A stretch of DNA of 64,000 nt from Dyadobacter sandarakinus. Lineage in GTDB: Bacteria > Bacteroidota > Bacteroidia > Cytophagales > Spirosomataceae. Every line of letters begins with the position of its first letter. Within the stretch, counting starts at the first letter, position 1. The notes under the pieces are model-generated. The model made no database searches. It was not told where the DNA came from and worked only from the letters and a program-made list of their open reading frames with translations. The translations under genes and the position numbers were made by a program. The DNA is taken from the NCBI RefSeq assembly GCF_016894445.1, contig NZ_CP056775.1, forward strand, positions 4,156,001 through 4,220,000, read 5' to 3'. This document shows positions 27,960-36,432 of this stretch, one piece after another.

Positions 27960-30017
27960 ATGAAAGTATTTATTGCCTCCTCAACTATCTCACTACTATA
28001 TGCTTCAAAAATAAGAGCTGAACTACGAAAAATTGCAAAACTGAATCAGTATGATTTAGACATATCGTTATGGAATGATACTGGAATTTTTGTTAACGGG
28101 ACTACGACAATTGAGGAGTTGATTAAAGCCTCTAGGTCATATGACTACGCAATATTTCTTTTCTACGACGACGATCTAATTATTAGAGGAAAAAATTATC
28201 ATTTTGTTAATAAAATAAACTCAGAGGGTGTTTTAAGTAACATAGAAAAATCTCTTGGAATACAAAACATAACAAGAGACAATGTTATTTTTGAGTACGG
28301 TCTCTTTGCTTCATATTTAGGAACAAAAAAATGCTTCGTTGTTGCGCCATCTAACGTAAATCTTCAAATATTAACTGACATAGGGGGTCTAACTACTATC
28401 AGATACACGAGAAGCTCGGATGAGGAACATGGAATGGGCATTACTGACACACAAATTAGAGATGTATCCGAAGAGATTTTTGATAACATCAAAAGTCATT
28501 CGCAAAACAAGAATATTGTATCAGAAAATAGATTTTTTTCTGATTTCATGAATCAGGAAGAACCCGAGATAAGACAAGGGAATCCAATAGAGTATAGTCG
28601 CTCGTTCAACCTACTACTACACATGTTTCAAAAGCAGAACTTCTCGGAATTTCGTGCATTTGATTTAGCCATACATAGATGGGAGGAGTTGATGGACTCT
28701 GTCGACACGCAGGTTCAAAATATATCTCGGCAGATACTTAGTAGTCAAGCTTCACTGCATAGAGAAAAGAGATGCAAATTATTTCGTCGAATCCTCGTGG
28801 TTTCTGGAAATAGTTTAAGTCCAAAAATCATTAAGATACTTCGCCATGTACTCGAATTTGAAGACAAGAATATCAATAAGGGATCCGAATGTATATCAGA
28901 AACTCGAATTTTCTGTATTGAGGATGAAGGGTTTGTAAGTTTGATTAAGAGAATGAACGACTTTGCCATGTTTAGTGATGGATTGCATGACTTTGCAATT
29001 GTGGAGAAAAGTCTAGTATCACCGATTCAACATATTAATAAAGAAGGCGGAAAAGTGTGCGTAATAGAATGCAACAATCAAAACCTTGAATTTAGAAGGT
29101 CTAGGTTTGATGATATTTGGTCAAATTATGCGCTTCCAATTAACAAATTTATTGACAAGTATTATTTCAAAGATTTATCTCGTACCATCGATGATATTTT
29201 CAATCACCTGCTTGTTGAAAGTGATCTACAGTTTGCTGCTATGTCTATAGCGATTGAGACCTCTTACGTTGAGATGCGTAAGATAAACAATCTGAATAGG
29301 CTAAAGACGGACTTCAGGGCCTTGGAATTTTTAACTAGGTTGCTTGAAAACGAAAGCTACAATAGTGTTAAATCGAATATATTTTTAAATGCATTCATCA
29401 ATGATTTCAGGCCTGTAGATGGGAATGAACAATTCGTAAAGTGCTACGGAGATTGCGTAGAGAACGATATCGATATTGTAATAGACTTCAAAGAAAAAAG
29501 AAGACGAGTCGTAGAGGAACTTAAAATTAAAAATTTATCATATGACGTTCCAGAAGAAAATGTAAAATCATTTCTGCTCACCAAAACCAGAAATGAATCC
29601 AGTAAGCGAATTAAACAGGCGCTTATTGACGAATCCACAAAGGATAAATTCAGTGTTGACATTAATAGTGTTAATTCAAAGGTGGAATACAGAAATCTTA
29701 AAGGAGACCTGGTTTATCTTGGCTATTTGCGCGATGAACAGTTTATTCCGAATTGCACTTTACTTATGGCTCAACACTACTTTGATCTTTTTAGTTACGT
29801 TTATCAAAAAGATCCAACTAAGACCGACTTTTGGATATTTGATTTTGTTCTGGCTTCTGAGAAAGACGAGGTTTCTTCGGGTGCTAGCCTCGCTTTCGAT
29901 TTATTTACTTGGCCAAAGGACCTCAAAGTTCATATAGTGAACTGTTGGTACTCTGATCATGGAAACGGTGAGGGTGGGGTAAAGGCGCACCATGGTCCGA
30001 TTTATAGGAAATCTTAA
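27960..30017 (+). CDS. Large protein with N-terminal TIR-like domain, putative defence effector
   Basis: The protein has 685 residues. Residues 1-195 match the predicted nucleotide-binding TIR-like family (PF10137 type): MKVFIASS strand, SLWNDTGIF, DYAIFLFYDDD at 62-72, and RDNVIFEYGLF at 107-117 with Glu112 in the usual acidic position. A longer than usual insert separates these two motifs (residues 75-105). Residues about 265-400 form an alpha/beta region I cannot assign. The C-terminal 200 residues contain KCYGDC and end with NCWYSDHGNGEGG. The cysteine desulfurase gene overlaps the end by 26 bp. The gene is strongly AT-rich. NAD or nucleotide use is inferred from the family. Confidence 0.8.
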   Translation: MKVFIASSTISLLYASKIRAELRKIAKLNQYDLDISLWNDTGIFVNGTTTIEELIKASRSYDYAIFLFYDDDLIIRGKNYHFVNKINSEGVLSNIEKSLGIQNITRDNVIFEYGLFASYLGTKKCFVVAPSNVNLQILTDIGGLTTIRYTRSSDEEHGMGITDTQIRDVSEEIFDNIKSHSQNKNIVSENRFFSDFMNQEEPEIRQGNPIEYSRSFNLLLHMFQKQNFSEFRAFDLAIHRWEELMDSVDTQVQNISRQILSSQASLHREKRCKLFRRILVVSGNSLSPKIIKILRHVLEFEDKNINKGSECISETRIFCIEDEGFVSLIKRMNDFAMFSDGLHDFAIVEKSLVSPIQHINKEGGKVCVIECNNQNLEFRRSRFDDIWSNYALPINKFIDKYYFKDLSRTIDDIFNHLLVESDLQFAAMSIAIETSYVEMRKINNLNRLKTDFRALEFLTRLLENESYNSVKSNIFLNAFINDFRPVDGNEQFVKCYGDCVENDIDIVIDFKEKRRRVVEELKIKNLSYDVPEENVKSFLLTKTRNESSKRIKQALIDESTKDKFSVDINSVNSKVEYRNLKGDLVYLGYLRDEQFIPNCTLLMAQHYFDLFSYVYQKDPTKTDFWIFDFVLASEKDEVSSGASLAFDLFTWPKDLKVHIVNCWYSDHGNGEGGVKAHHGPIYRKS

Positions 30018-31170
30018 TCTCGATGAAATGATCTACATGGACAATGCTGCTAGTACACAGTGCGATGAACGAGTCCTAGCAGCCATGTACCCGATGTTCA
30101 ACAGTCACTTTGCAAACCCTTCGAATACGAGTCATTCAATGGGAGAAGAAGCAAATGGTCATGTTAATGAGGCAAGAAGGTTGGTTGCTAAAAATTTAAA
30201 CTGCCTTGATTCGCAAATTGTCTGGACTTCTGGCGCAACGGAGTCTAATAATTTAGCTATTCTTGGTTCGATCAAGGCCACACAGTCCGCAGGCGCTACT
30301 AGAAATATACATGTGGTAACATCTTCGATCGAACACAAATCAGTCCTTTCTCCTTTAGAAGCCCTAGCAAGGAGTGGTGTTGAAGTAACTTTTATTAATC
30401 CAAATAGCGATGGCCAAATTACTGTTGCAGATATAGTTGCCAGTATAAAGGATTCTACCAAACTAGTATCAATTATGCATGCTAACAACGAAACCGGAGT
30501 TATTAGCAATATCGAAGGTGTTGGCCAAATTTTAAAAGAAAGGAAGATATTGTTTCACACGGACGCCTCACAAACATTTGGTAAATTTAACTTAGATGTG
30601 CGTAAACTTGGCGTAGACTTTTTAAGTTTCTCGGCTCATAAGATTTATGGACCGAAAGGGGTTGGCGGGTTGTTTGTTAAGGATGAAGCTAAAATTCAGC
30701 CTATCCTGCATGGTGGTGGGCAAGAGCTAGGTTTAAGGCCAGGAACCTTAAATGTTCCTGGCATTGTCGGATTGGGAAAGGCTGCTGAAATTAGCTATGT
30801 TCAAAGAGAAACGGATGCTAATAGAATCTATGAATTTAGAAAAAGGCTTGAAGCTGCATTAATGAGTATACATCCGGCCATTACTGTAAATGGGCATCAA
30901 TTAGAAAGGATCCCAAATATATCTAGCGTGAGCTTCCCTGTCAAACAAGGTCTAAGACTAACGGATTACATTAATAACATTGCCTTGTCAACAGGATCTG
31001 CGTGCGATAACCACGATCGAGCACCTAGCCATGTAATGATAAAAATGGGAAAAAGTGTGCATTCTGCAAGAAATACATTGCGCCTTAGTATTGGACGGTT
31101 TACTACGGAAGATGAGATTGAATCTGTGATCAGTGAGCTTAAATTGGTAACTAGGGGGCTATTAACGTGA
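29992..31170 (+). CDS. Cysteine desulfurase (NifS/IscS/DndA-like), partner of TIR-like protein
   Basis: The protein has 392 residues of the class V aminotransferase fold. MIYMDNAAST at the start, EHKSVL with His115, HTDASQ with Asp191, SAHKIYGPKG with the PLP lysine Lys217, and STGSAC with the catalytic Cys338 are all present, so the enzyme should be active. It would take sulfur from cysteine as an enzyme persulfide and pass it to an acceptor. I use ATG 29992 because AAAGG lies 6 nt upstream and it overlaps the previous gene; relatives start near Met13 (30028). No IscU, IscR or PAPS-reductase-like gene is adjacent, so it is not the iron-sulfur housekeeping operon. Confidence 0.9.
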   Translation: MVRFIGNLNLDEMIYMDNAASTQCDERVLAAMYPMFNSHFANPSNTSHSMGEEANGHVNEARRLVAKNLNCLDSQIVWTSGATESNNLAILGSIKATQSAGATRNIHVVTSSIEHKSVLSPLEALARSGVEVTFINPNSDGQITVADIVASIKDSTKLVSIMHANNETGVISNIEGVGQILKERKILFHTDASQTFGKFNLDVRKLGVDFLSFSAHKIYGPKGVGGLFVKDEAKIQPILHGGGQELGLRPGTLNVPGIVGLGKAAEISYVQRETDANRIYEFRKRLEAALMSIHPAITVNGHQLERIPNISSVSFPVKQGLRLTDYINNIALSTGSACDNHDRAPSHVMIKMGKSVHSARNTLRLSIGRFTTEDEIESVISELKLVTRGLLT

Positions 31171-31551
31171 CTTTGTTTTGTCAATTTTGAGGTCTAATTA
31201 ATGGCGTCGTTCAAAGTCATTTTTGGAGAGGTTAAACAGCACTTGCACCAAGCAAAATCTGGACCGAGCACCTTCAAAAAAACACTCGAAATGTTGTAAC
31301 TTCGCCCAGCAACATCGCAGTCACCACCGCCAAAAACCACAGGCATTTTCCAAACTTTGAACACAAGAAACCACCCGAAAACTCACCCCAAAACCAGCGA
31401 AAATCACCGTTAAACCAGTCAATTTTCGCCAAAAGAATTATACATAACAAATATACTATTGTACTATATGTATAAAAAATAGTGAGTCTTTCGTGTAGTT
31501 CACTTCAAATACAGGAGACAAAATGTTGATTACGAGCCGATTAAAGGCAAA
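31171..31551. other. Right-end non-coding region of the element
   Basis: No gene is seen. The stretch is C/A-rich, then AT-rich. It contains a 20-bp segment (31340-31359) that recurs at 38690-38709, and a 13-mer TTCGTGTAGTTCA (31490-31502) that recurs at the left end (19895-19907) in the same orientation. The 13-mers may be integrase arm sites. Confidence 0.5.
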
Positions 31552-31568
31552 GTTCGAGACCCGTCTCC
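31552..31568 (+). repeat. attR core (17 bp)
   Basis: Identical to the 17-bp attL core in tRNA-His (19762-19778), same orientation. The base before it differs from attL (A against G), and the sequence after it is an integrase remnant and not the rest of a tRNA. Confidence 0.85.
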
Positions 31569-31668
31569 AACTCAGCAATCAAATACCTGAGTAATTTCAA
31601 AAAGTTGTGCTGATTAGCGTTAATAATAAATGGTTGAAGAAGGATCCGTCGGCCAGGTGCGGACATTT
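31569..31668 (+). pseudogene. Integrase gene fragment fused to attR
   Basis: This stretch aligns with the intact integrase gene at about 20575-20650 and then, after a deletion of roughly 95-100 bp, with about 20760-20780. The peptide VLISVNNKWLKKDP matches the integrase VLICVNNKWLKKDP, but the rest is frameshifted. The similarity begins at the first base after the attR core. Base differences are at the level of a related element and do not suggest a recent duplicate. Confidence 0.75.
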
Positions 31669-31751
31669 TTGTAAAGGATTAATTAGATCTCAACCAACCC
31701 CTAAGGCAATGTTAGCATAATGCAGATATGATGGTCTTCCACCAACTATCT

Positions 31752-33755
31752 TCAATTGCCAATTGCTATTTTCCTGGTTACACTACTTCCGTCACTCAGA
31801 ATTATTCTCAGGAAATAAAGTCCTTTGGGCAACCCCTTTACACTGATGCTTTGTAATGGTATCGCCCCTGAGTGATACACGGAATTTCCTTGTCCGTTGA
31901 TGATCTCGACATATGTCACTTTTGACCAGTCGGCCACCTTCAGGGTCAATATTTCGGCAGTGGGATTTGGAAAAACGTTGACCAAAAGATTTTCGTCAAA
32001 ACGCAGGCTATTGATTTTACTGTAAGCGAAAGTACCGTCGTTATCGAAAATTTTGAGCCGGTAAAGGTTTTCACCAGACGCCGGACTGGTGTGCATGTAT
32101 TGATAACTCCTAAGTTCATTGCTTTTCCCTTTTGCACTAACTGTGCCTAATAAACTCCAGCTTTTTCCATTCGTGCTGTGCTGCACTTCGAAACGATCGC
32201 TGTTAGTTTCCATAGTCGTTTGCCAGCTTAACAGCGCTGAAGTATTTTCGGCATAGACTGAAAAATTTGTTAAGGAAACAGGCAGGTTAATGTCTGCCGT
32301 CAGCTTTACTATCCAAAAGTCCCTGTTACCCCAGGCTGGTCCGGTTTTGTCACCGGTCGCTCCGGACTCTGACTGTACTCCCAGCACGAAACCACCATCC
32401 TCCGTGTTTATTAGCCTTGGAAAATAATCCAGGTTCTCGCCTCCTATGCTCATATCCCATACGATTGCACCAGTGGATGAAATCTTTACCAGCCACACAT
32501 CCTTGTCACCCTTCGATGCTTGCGTCTTGTCATCATTGACAGCCGCGTTGGAATCTCCCGCCAGAATGTACCCGCCCTCGGCAAGTTGTCTCACAGAGTA
32601 TAGGCTGCTTTCACCTTGTATTTCTGCATCAGCGTTGATAAATGTCGTCCCACCGATGGTCTTGTCCCACTCTACGGTGCCGGCAGCATTAAGCTTCACA
32701 ACCCAGTAATCATTAATTCCACGTTTTCCTTCGGACTTATCGCCACTAATGCCTGACGATGAGGTTCCACCTAATATATACCCCCCATCTGCAGTCTGCT
32801 CAACAGAATTAAGCCAGTCAGAACCGTTCCCTCCGATGGTTTTATCCCACTGCTTTATTCCATTTGCATCCGTTTTCATCACCCAGTAATCAGATCCTCC
32901 TTTAGAATCCTCTGTCTTGTCCCAACTTGCATCAGATACAGAACTGCCACCGAAGATAAAGCCTCCATCGACAGTAGGTGTGATGGTTTGCAATGTTTCC
33001 GCATCACGTCCGCCATAGCTTCTATCCCAAAGTTTTGTACCATCCGCAGCCAGTTTGACGACCCAAAAGTCACCACCGTAATGAGCGTCTGTCTTATCGC
33101 CGCCCGGTCTGCTGGAACTTGAACTACCGCCAAGCAGATAGCCGCCGTCAGTAGTTTGCTGCACTTCCCTAAGTTCCTCAAAGAATTCACTGCCTATCGA
33201 CCGGTCCCACTCCTTGGTACCGTCGGATGAAATTTTTACGATCCAGTAATCTGTTTCAGCTGAGTTATGGTTGTCGTCCGTTTTATCAAATCCGGCCGGA
33301 GAGTAGGAATGACCGCCCAAAATGTATCCCCCGTCGGCTGTCTGTTTAACTGAGTTCAAAGCGTCCCAATCAGAACCTCCATAGGCTTTATCCCACATTT
33401 TGGTACCATCAGCTGCAATTTTGACGATCCAGTAATCGGCACTTCCTTTGCTCGCAGCTGTTCTGTTGCCACTGATACCGGACTGGGATACGCCACCAAT
33501 AATATAACCACCGTCCGAAGTGGGCTCAATAGACTGAAAGAATTCTCCCTGATCGCCCCCAAAAGTTTTATCCCACTGAATGTTGGTCTGGGCAGCAAGA
33601 TTTGCAGAAAATAGCAACATCAGGAAAAGCGATAAGCCTCCCACCCCGCCCAGTGGTCCTTTTTTAACCAAACCAATAGACTTTTCGATGTTTTTTTGAA
33701 GGTATTTCTGTTCTTTTAAATGAAGCTGAACAGCAGAAATTGTAAATGTTTGCAT
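31752..33755 (-). CDS. Secreted WDK-IGG repeat protein with T9SS sorting domain
   Basis: The protein has 667 residues. After a long basic N-terminus there is a hydrophobic signal segment ending NLAAQ near residue 56. Seven repeats of about 55-65 residues follow (pattern DGGYILGGxSxSGxSGDK, DYWVVKL, WDKTIGG), probably propeller blades. Residues about 490-580 are the SLTNFSVYAENTSALLSWQT module, and the last 80 residues (VNVFPNPTAEILTL to GLYFLRIILSDGSSVTRKI) are a T9SS type A sorting domain. It is a paralog of the truncated gene at the left edge. Surface or extracellular location is expected; ligand unknown. Confidence 0.88.
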   Translation of the reverse strand: MQTFTISAVQLHLKEQKYLQKNIEKSIGLVKKGPLGGVGGLSLFLMLLFSANLAAQTNIQWDKTFGGDQGEFFQSIEPTSDGGYIIGGVSQSGISGNRTAASKGSADYWIVKIAADGTKMWDKAYGGSDWDALNSVKQTADGGYILGGHSYSPAGFDKTDDNHNSAETDYWIVKISSDGTKEWDRSIGSEFFEELREVQQTTDGGYLLGGSSSSSRPGGDKTDAHYGGDFWVVKLAADGTKLWDRSYGGRDAETLQTITPTVDGGFIFGGSSVSDASWDKTEDSKGGSDYWVMKTDANGIKQWDKTIGGNGSDWLNSVEQTADGGYILGGTSSSGISGDKSEGKRGINDYWVVKLNAAGTVEWDKTIGGTTFINADAEIQGESSLYSVRQLAEGGYILAGDSNAAVNDDKTQASKGDKDVWLVKISSTGAIVWDMSIGGENLDYFPRLINTEDGGFVLGVQSESGATGDKTGPAWGNRDFWIVKLTADINLPVSLTNFSVYAENTSALLSWQTTMETNSDRFEVQHSTNGKSWSLLGTVSAKGKSNELRSYQYMHTSPASGENLYRLKIFDNDGTFAYSKINSLRFDENLLVNVFPNPTAEILTLKVADWSKVTYVEIINGQGNSVYHSGAIPLQSISVKGLPKGLYFLRIILSDGSSVTRKIAIGN

Positions 33756-34176
33756 GTTGATGAATGGTTAGATGAACTTACATATAATCGCTGCTTCACT
33801 TGTCTTTACTGTATTCGTTCTACCAGATCTTTAAAAAAGCAATATTTTAATCTCAGTACGACTTTGATATAGAATTACTTAGGAAAAATTTTGCTTCATA
33901 ATAGTATTGTAGTTGATATGGATTTGCATGGAGATCATACTATTTGAAGTAATCCGGCTCCGGGAGTTTTCCACTTGCACGCGTCTCAATCCGCCAGAGA
34001 ATTCAGGACCTTTTTTTGTGTCTTGACAAAACCAACTCCCTCACCGCGACTTCGTCCCATCACTTCCCGATATACAATATCTTGCTTCGCAAAATCTTCA
34101 ACTAGTTAAACTTTTTCCTGCCTCCGTCAGGTGACCTTTGTGCTATGAAAAATTTGAAAAACATAGAACAACTCAC
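33756..34176. other. Intergenic region, no gene seen
   Basis: This is the divergent region between the repeat protein (minus) and the DUF1330-like gene (plus). I see no reading frame, repeat or clear promoter box beyond general AT-richness from 33800 to 33930. Confidence 0.5.
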
Positions 34177-34530
34177 ATGAGAGTGGTAACTCTTCCGGAC
34201 ACCGTGCCAGGCACAGGACCGGTTCTGATGCTGAATATGCTTAAATTCACAGACCGCCGCCTGTACATTGAAGAATACCTGCCTGCATTTCACCGCGTGA
34301 TGGGAATGCTGGGGATGGAAGCGAAAGTGAATCTGCTGAGCGATGTGCTGGTGAGCGTAATCGCTGATGAAGGCGAAGACTGGGACGCCATTCTGCTCGT
34401 GGAATATGCAAGCGTCGAGGCATTTTTGACCGTGGCGCAAAGCGATGCTTACCGCGATATTGCAGAACCATTGCGCCTGGCTGCGCTCGCCGATCTGAAA
34501 TTATATATGACGCGCCCGTTTGCGTTGTAA
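34177..34530 (+). CDS. DUF1330-like dimeric alpha/beta-barrel protein
   Basis: The protein has 117 residues. The segment GPVLMLNMLKFTD followed by YIEEYLPAFHRVMG and WDAILLVEYASVEAFLTV resembles the DUF1330 / monooxygenase-like ferredoxin fold, small dimers that often bind a hydrophobic ligand. I chose ATG 34177; the frame is open upstream to a TTG at 34138. The Crp/Fnr-type regulator follows 16 bp later on the same strand, so the two are probably co-transcribed, and the regulator may control this pair. Confidence 0.7.
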   Translation: MRVVTLPDTVPGTGPVLMLNMLKFTDRRLYIEEYLPAFHRVMGMLGMEAKVNLLSDVLVSVIADEGEDWDAILLVEYASVEAFLTVAQSDAYRDIAEPLRLAALADLKLYMTRPFAL

Positions 34531-34546
34531 TGCTTATTTTTAGCGC

Positions 34547-35122
34547 ATGCACCAGCTGATCCTGAATAACTTTGCCATGCATATAGCGCTTGCCCCCCAT
34601 GAACAGGAGCAGGCGCTTGCTTTTTTTCAGCTCAAGGAATTGAAAAAGCGCACCTGGCTGCTGCATGCGGGGGAGATCGACCGGTACATTTATTTCGTGA
34701 AGCACGGCTGCCTGCGCATGTTTTACACCGATAAGAGCGGCGAAGACCATATCATCGGTTTTTACCCCGAAAACTGGTGGACCTGCGATATCGTAAGCTT
34801 TTTCAATGCAAAACCTGCGGTAAATTCAATTCAGGCATTGGAAGACAGCGTCGTATATTGCATTTCGTTACCGCAGCTTGAAGAGTTGTTTCAAACCATT
34901 CCAAAGTTTGAACGCTTTTTTCGTGTCCTTAACCAAAACGGCTTTGAGCTTTACCAGCGCCGCATCACCTCCCAACTTTACAAAACCGCCGAAGAACGCT
35001 ACCTCGAATTCCGCAAGCGCCACCCCGGCCTGGAACAGCGTATTGCCCAAAAACACATTGCCAGTTATCTGGGCATCACGCCTGCATTCCTGAGCATGAT
35101 GCGTAAGGAAAGCGGAGTCTGA
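34547..35122 (+). CDS. Crp/Fnr family transcriptional regulator
   Basis: The protein has 191 residues. Residues about 10-125 form the cyclic-nucleotide-binding-like beta barrel (KRTWLLHAGEIDRYIYFVKHGCLRMFY, FYPENWWTCDIVSFF). Residues about 140-190 form the helix-turn-helix, with IAQKHIASYLGITPAFLSMMRK as the recognition region. Bacteroidota proteins of this kind usually lack the residues for cAMP and respond to unknown signals. The gene is 16 bp after the DUF1330-like gene. Confidence 0.88.
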   Translation: MHQLILNNFAMHIALAPHEQEQALAFFQLKELKKRTWLLHAGEIDRYIYFVKHGCLRMFYTDKSGEDHIIGFYPENWWTCDIVSFFNAKPAVNSIQALEDSVVYCISLPQLEELFQTIPKFERFFRVLNQNGFELYQRRITSQLYKTAEERYLEFRKRHPGLEQRIAQKHIASYLGITPAFLSMMRKESGV

Positions 35123-35136
35123 TTTTGTTAACAAAA

Positions 35137-35159
35137 AAGGACTGTCGTCAACAGTCCTT
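35137..35159 (-). terminator. Intrinsic terminator of the Asp-box gene pair
   Basis: Perfect 9-bp arms AAGGACTGT and ACAGTCCTT enclose CGTCA. On the minus strand the stem is followed by TTTTTTGTT, which suits the minus-strand gene ending at 35266. It may also serve the convergent regulator gene. Confidence 0.8.
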
Positions 35160-35265
35160 CAATCTCTACCATTTTTCTGAGAGTCCGGTAGAAACTCCGG
35201 CATTCTAACAAAAAGCATTTTTGAATTTTTACCGAAAAATGTACCGCTTCATCAGTCCAGTTTTT

Positions 35266-36369
35266 TCAACATCCTTTATTTGGTATGGCATAAACGACGT
35301 TGCCAGAAACCGATAAATTAAAGCCATAATTTTTTACGGCAGGAGGTGATAGTTGTTGCCATGTCTTACCGTTATCAGATGACCGGAATATGCCGTCGGT
35401 ACGGCCACATATTAAATATTCACCCATTTGTTTGATCGATAAAATATCCGGGAACGATTGAGGCAAGCCCATTTTTTTCATTAATAAACTACCCCAGGAA
35501 GGTTGCAAATCTTCGCCTATGACATTCCAGGTTTTCCCGCTATCCAGGGAGATGTGTATGCTGTTTGTCTGGGTTACGGGGTTGTTTACGATGGCAGCAA
35601 ATCCCCCATCAATACGTTCCACTGCAATGCCCAGACCGCCTTCACTCATCACACGGTCCCAGGTTTGACCATCATCCGTTGATCTCAATATTCCATCTTT
35701 GCTGGTAGTCAGGAGTACACCGTTTGACTCTACCAATCTCATTCTACCGTTCCCCACATGCAACTGTTTCCAGGTTTTTCCATTGTTAGCGGACCTGAAA
35801 AGACTGTTGCTGGAGCCAATGAGAACTGTACCCCGGGCAGTTTCAAAAACGGTGCGCACTTCTTTCTCTTTATAAGTCTTGTACACCCAATCATTCGTAC
35901 TGTCCAGGCGTACAGCTTGCTCCTGAAAATTCGTGTACATGGGCGACCAATCACCCGTTCCGTTTATTTTTTTCAAAAATTGCCCCCGGATCGTATATGC
36001 AAGTATCCCATTCCTGCCAGGGACAATGTTACGTTGTTTACCAGGGAACATCTCCCTGGTCCAGAAAGCAGTTTTGGTATTGGGTTCATTGTAATAAACT
36101 GCATTTTCAGCACGTAAATAAAGCCCGCGGTCATTTGCAAAAAAACCATCTCCGCCTATACCTTCTTTCTGCAATTTTTCAGGCAATCCTTCACTGATAT
36201 CCTGCCAGGTTTGTCCGCCGTCAGCAGACTGGAAAATGATGTTGGTAATTCCCGCTGTTCTGGCATTTTCAACTGGTTTCTTTTTTGCTTCCTTTTCTTT
36301 TACTACAAAAGAATTGAGCAGCAGTAATACAAGCACGATAGCCGGAATAAATACAAGTGATTTTTTCAT
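35266..36369 (-). CDS. Secreted Asp-box (BNR-like) beta-propeller protein
   Basis: The protein has 367 residues with an N-terminal signal or anchor (residues 4-22). Five Asp-box motifs are seen: SADGGQTWQ, SANNGKTWK, STDDGQTWD, SLDSGKTWN and SSDNGKTWQ. They mark turns in a beta-propeller of the sialidase/YCF48/sortilin kind. Asp-boxes are structural, so sialidase activity should not be inferred. The protein ends GNVVYAIPNKGC with a terminal Cys. A paralog lies 63 bp upstream on the same strand, and the pair is probably one transcript from the 37.5-kb divergent region. Confidence 0.82.
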   Translation of the reverse strand: MKKSLVFIPAIVLVLLLLNSFVVKEKEAKKKPVENARTAGITNIIFQSADGGQTWQDISEGLPEKLQKEGIGGDGFFANDRGLYLRAENAVYYNEPNTKTAFWTREMFPGKQRNIVPGRNGILAYTIRGQFLKKINGTGDWSPMYTNFQEQAVRLDSTNDWVYKTYKEKEVRTVFETARGTVLIGSSNSLFRSANNGKTWKQLHVGNGRMRLVESNGVLLTTSKDGILRSTDDGQTWDRVMSEGGLGIAVERIDGGFAAIVNNPVTQTNSIHISLDSGKTWNVIGEDLQPSWGSLLMKKMGLPQSFPDILSIKQMGEYLICGRTDGIFRSSDNGKTWQQLSPPAVKNYGFNLSVSGNVVYAIPNKGC

Positions 36370-36432
36370 TTCATTTAAATTGATTGTTGAAACTGACAGA
36401 TTTCAATATACCTGTGATTCTTTGCGCTGCTT

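Larger units (their letters stand above)
19762..31568. mobile_element. Integrative mobilizable element in tRNA-His
   Basis: About 11.8 kb lies between two copies of a 17-bp repeat, one inside the tRNA-His 3' end and one at 31552-31568. It encodes a tyrosine integrase next to the tRNA, MobC and MobA mobilization proteins and cargo genes. No type IV secretion genes are present, so transfer would need a helper conjugative element. Cargo base composition is clearly more AT-rich than the flanks and uses many AGA, ATA and AAT codons. Boundaries are inferred from the direct repeat. Several remnants show that the element is old or has been reshuffled. Confidence 0.85.

Noticed and set aside
29992..31170. 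Cysteine desulfurase as a housekeeping IscS or a Dnd system component
   Set aside because: No Isc, Suf or Dnd partner genes lie beside it, and it overlaps the TIR-like gene inside mobile DNA.
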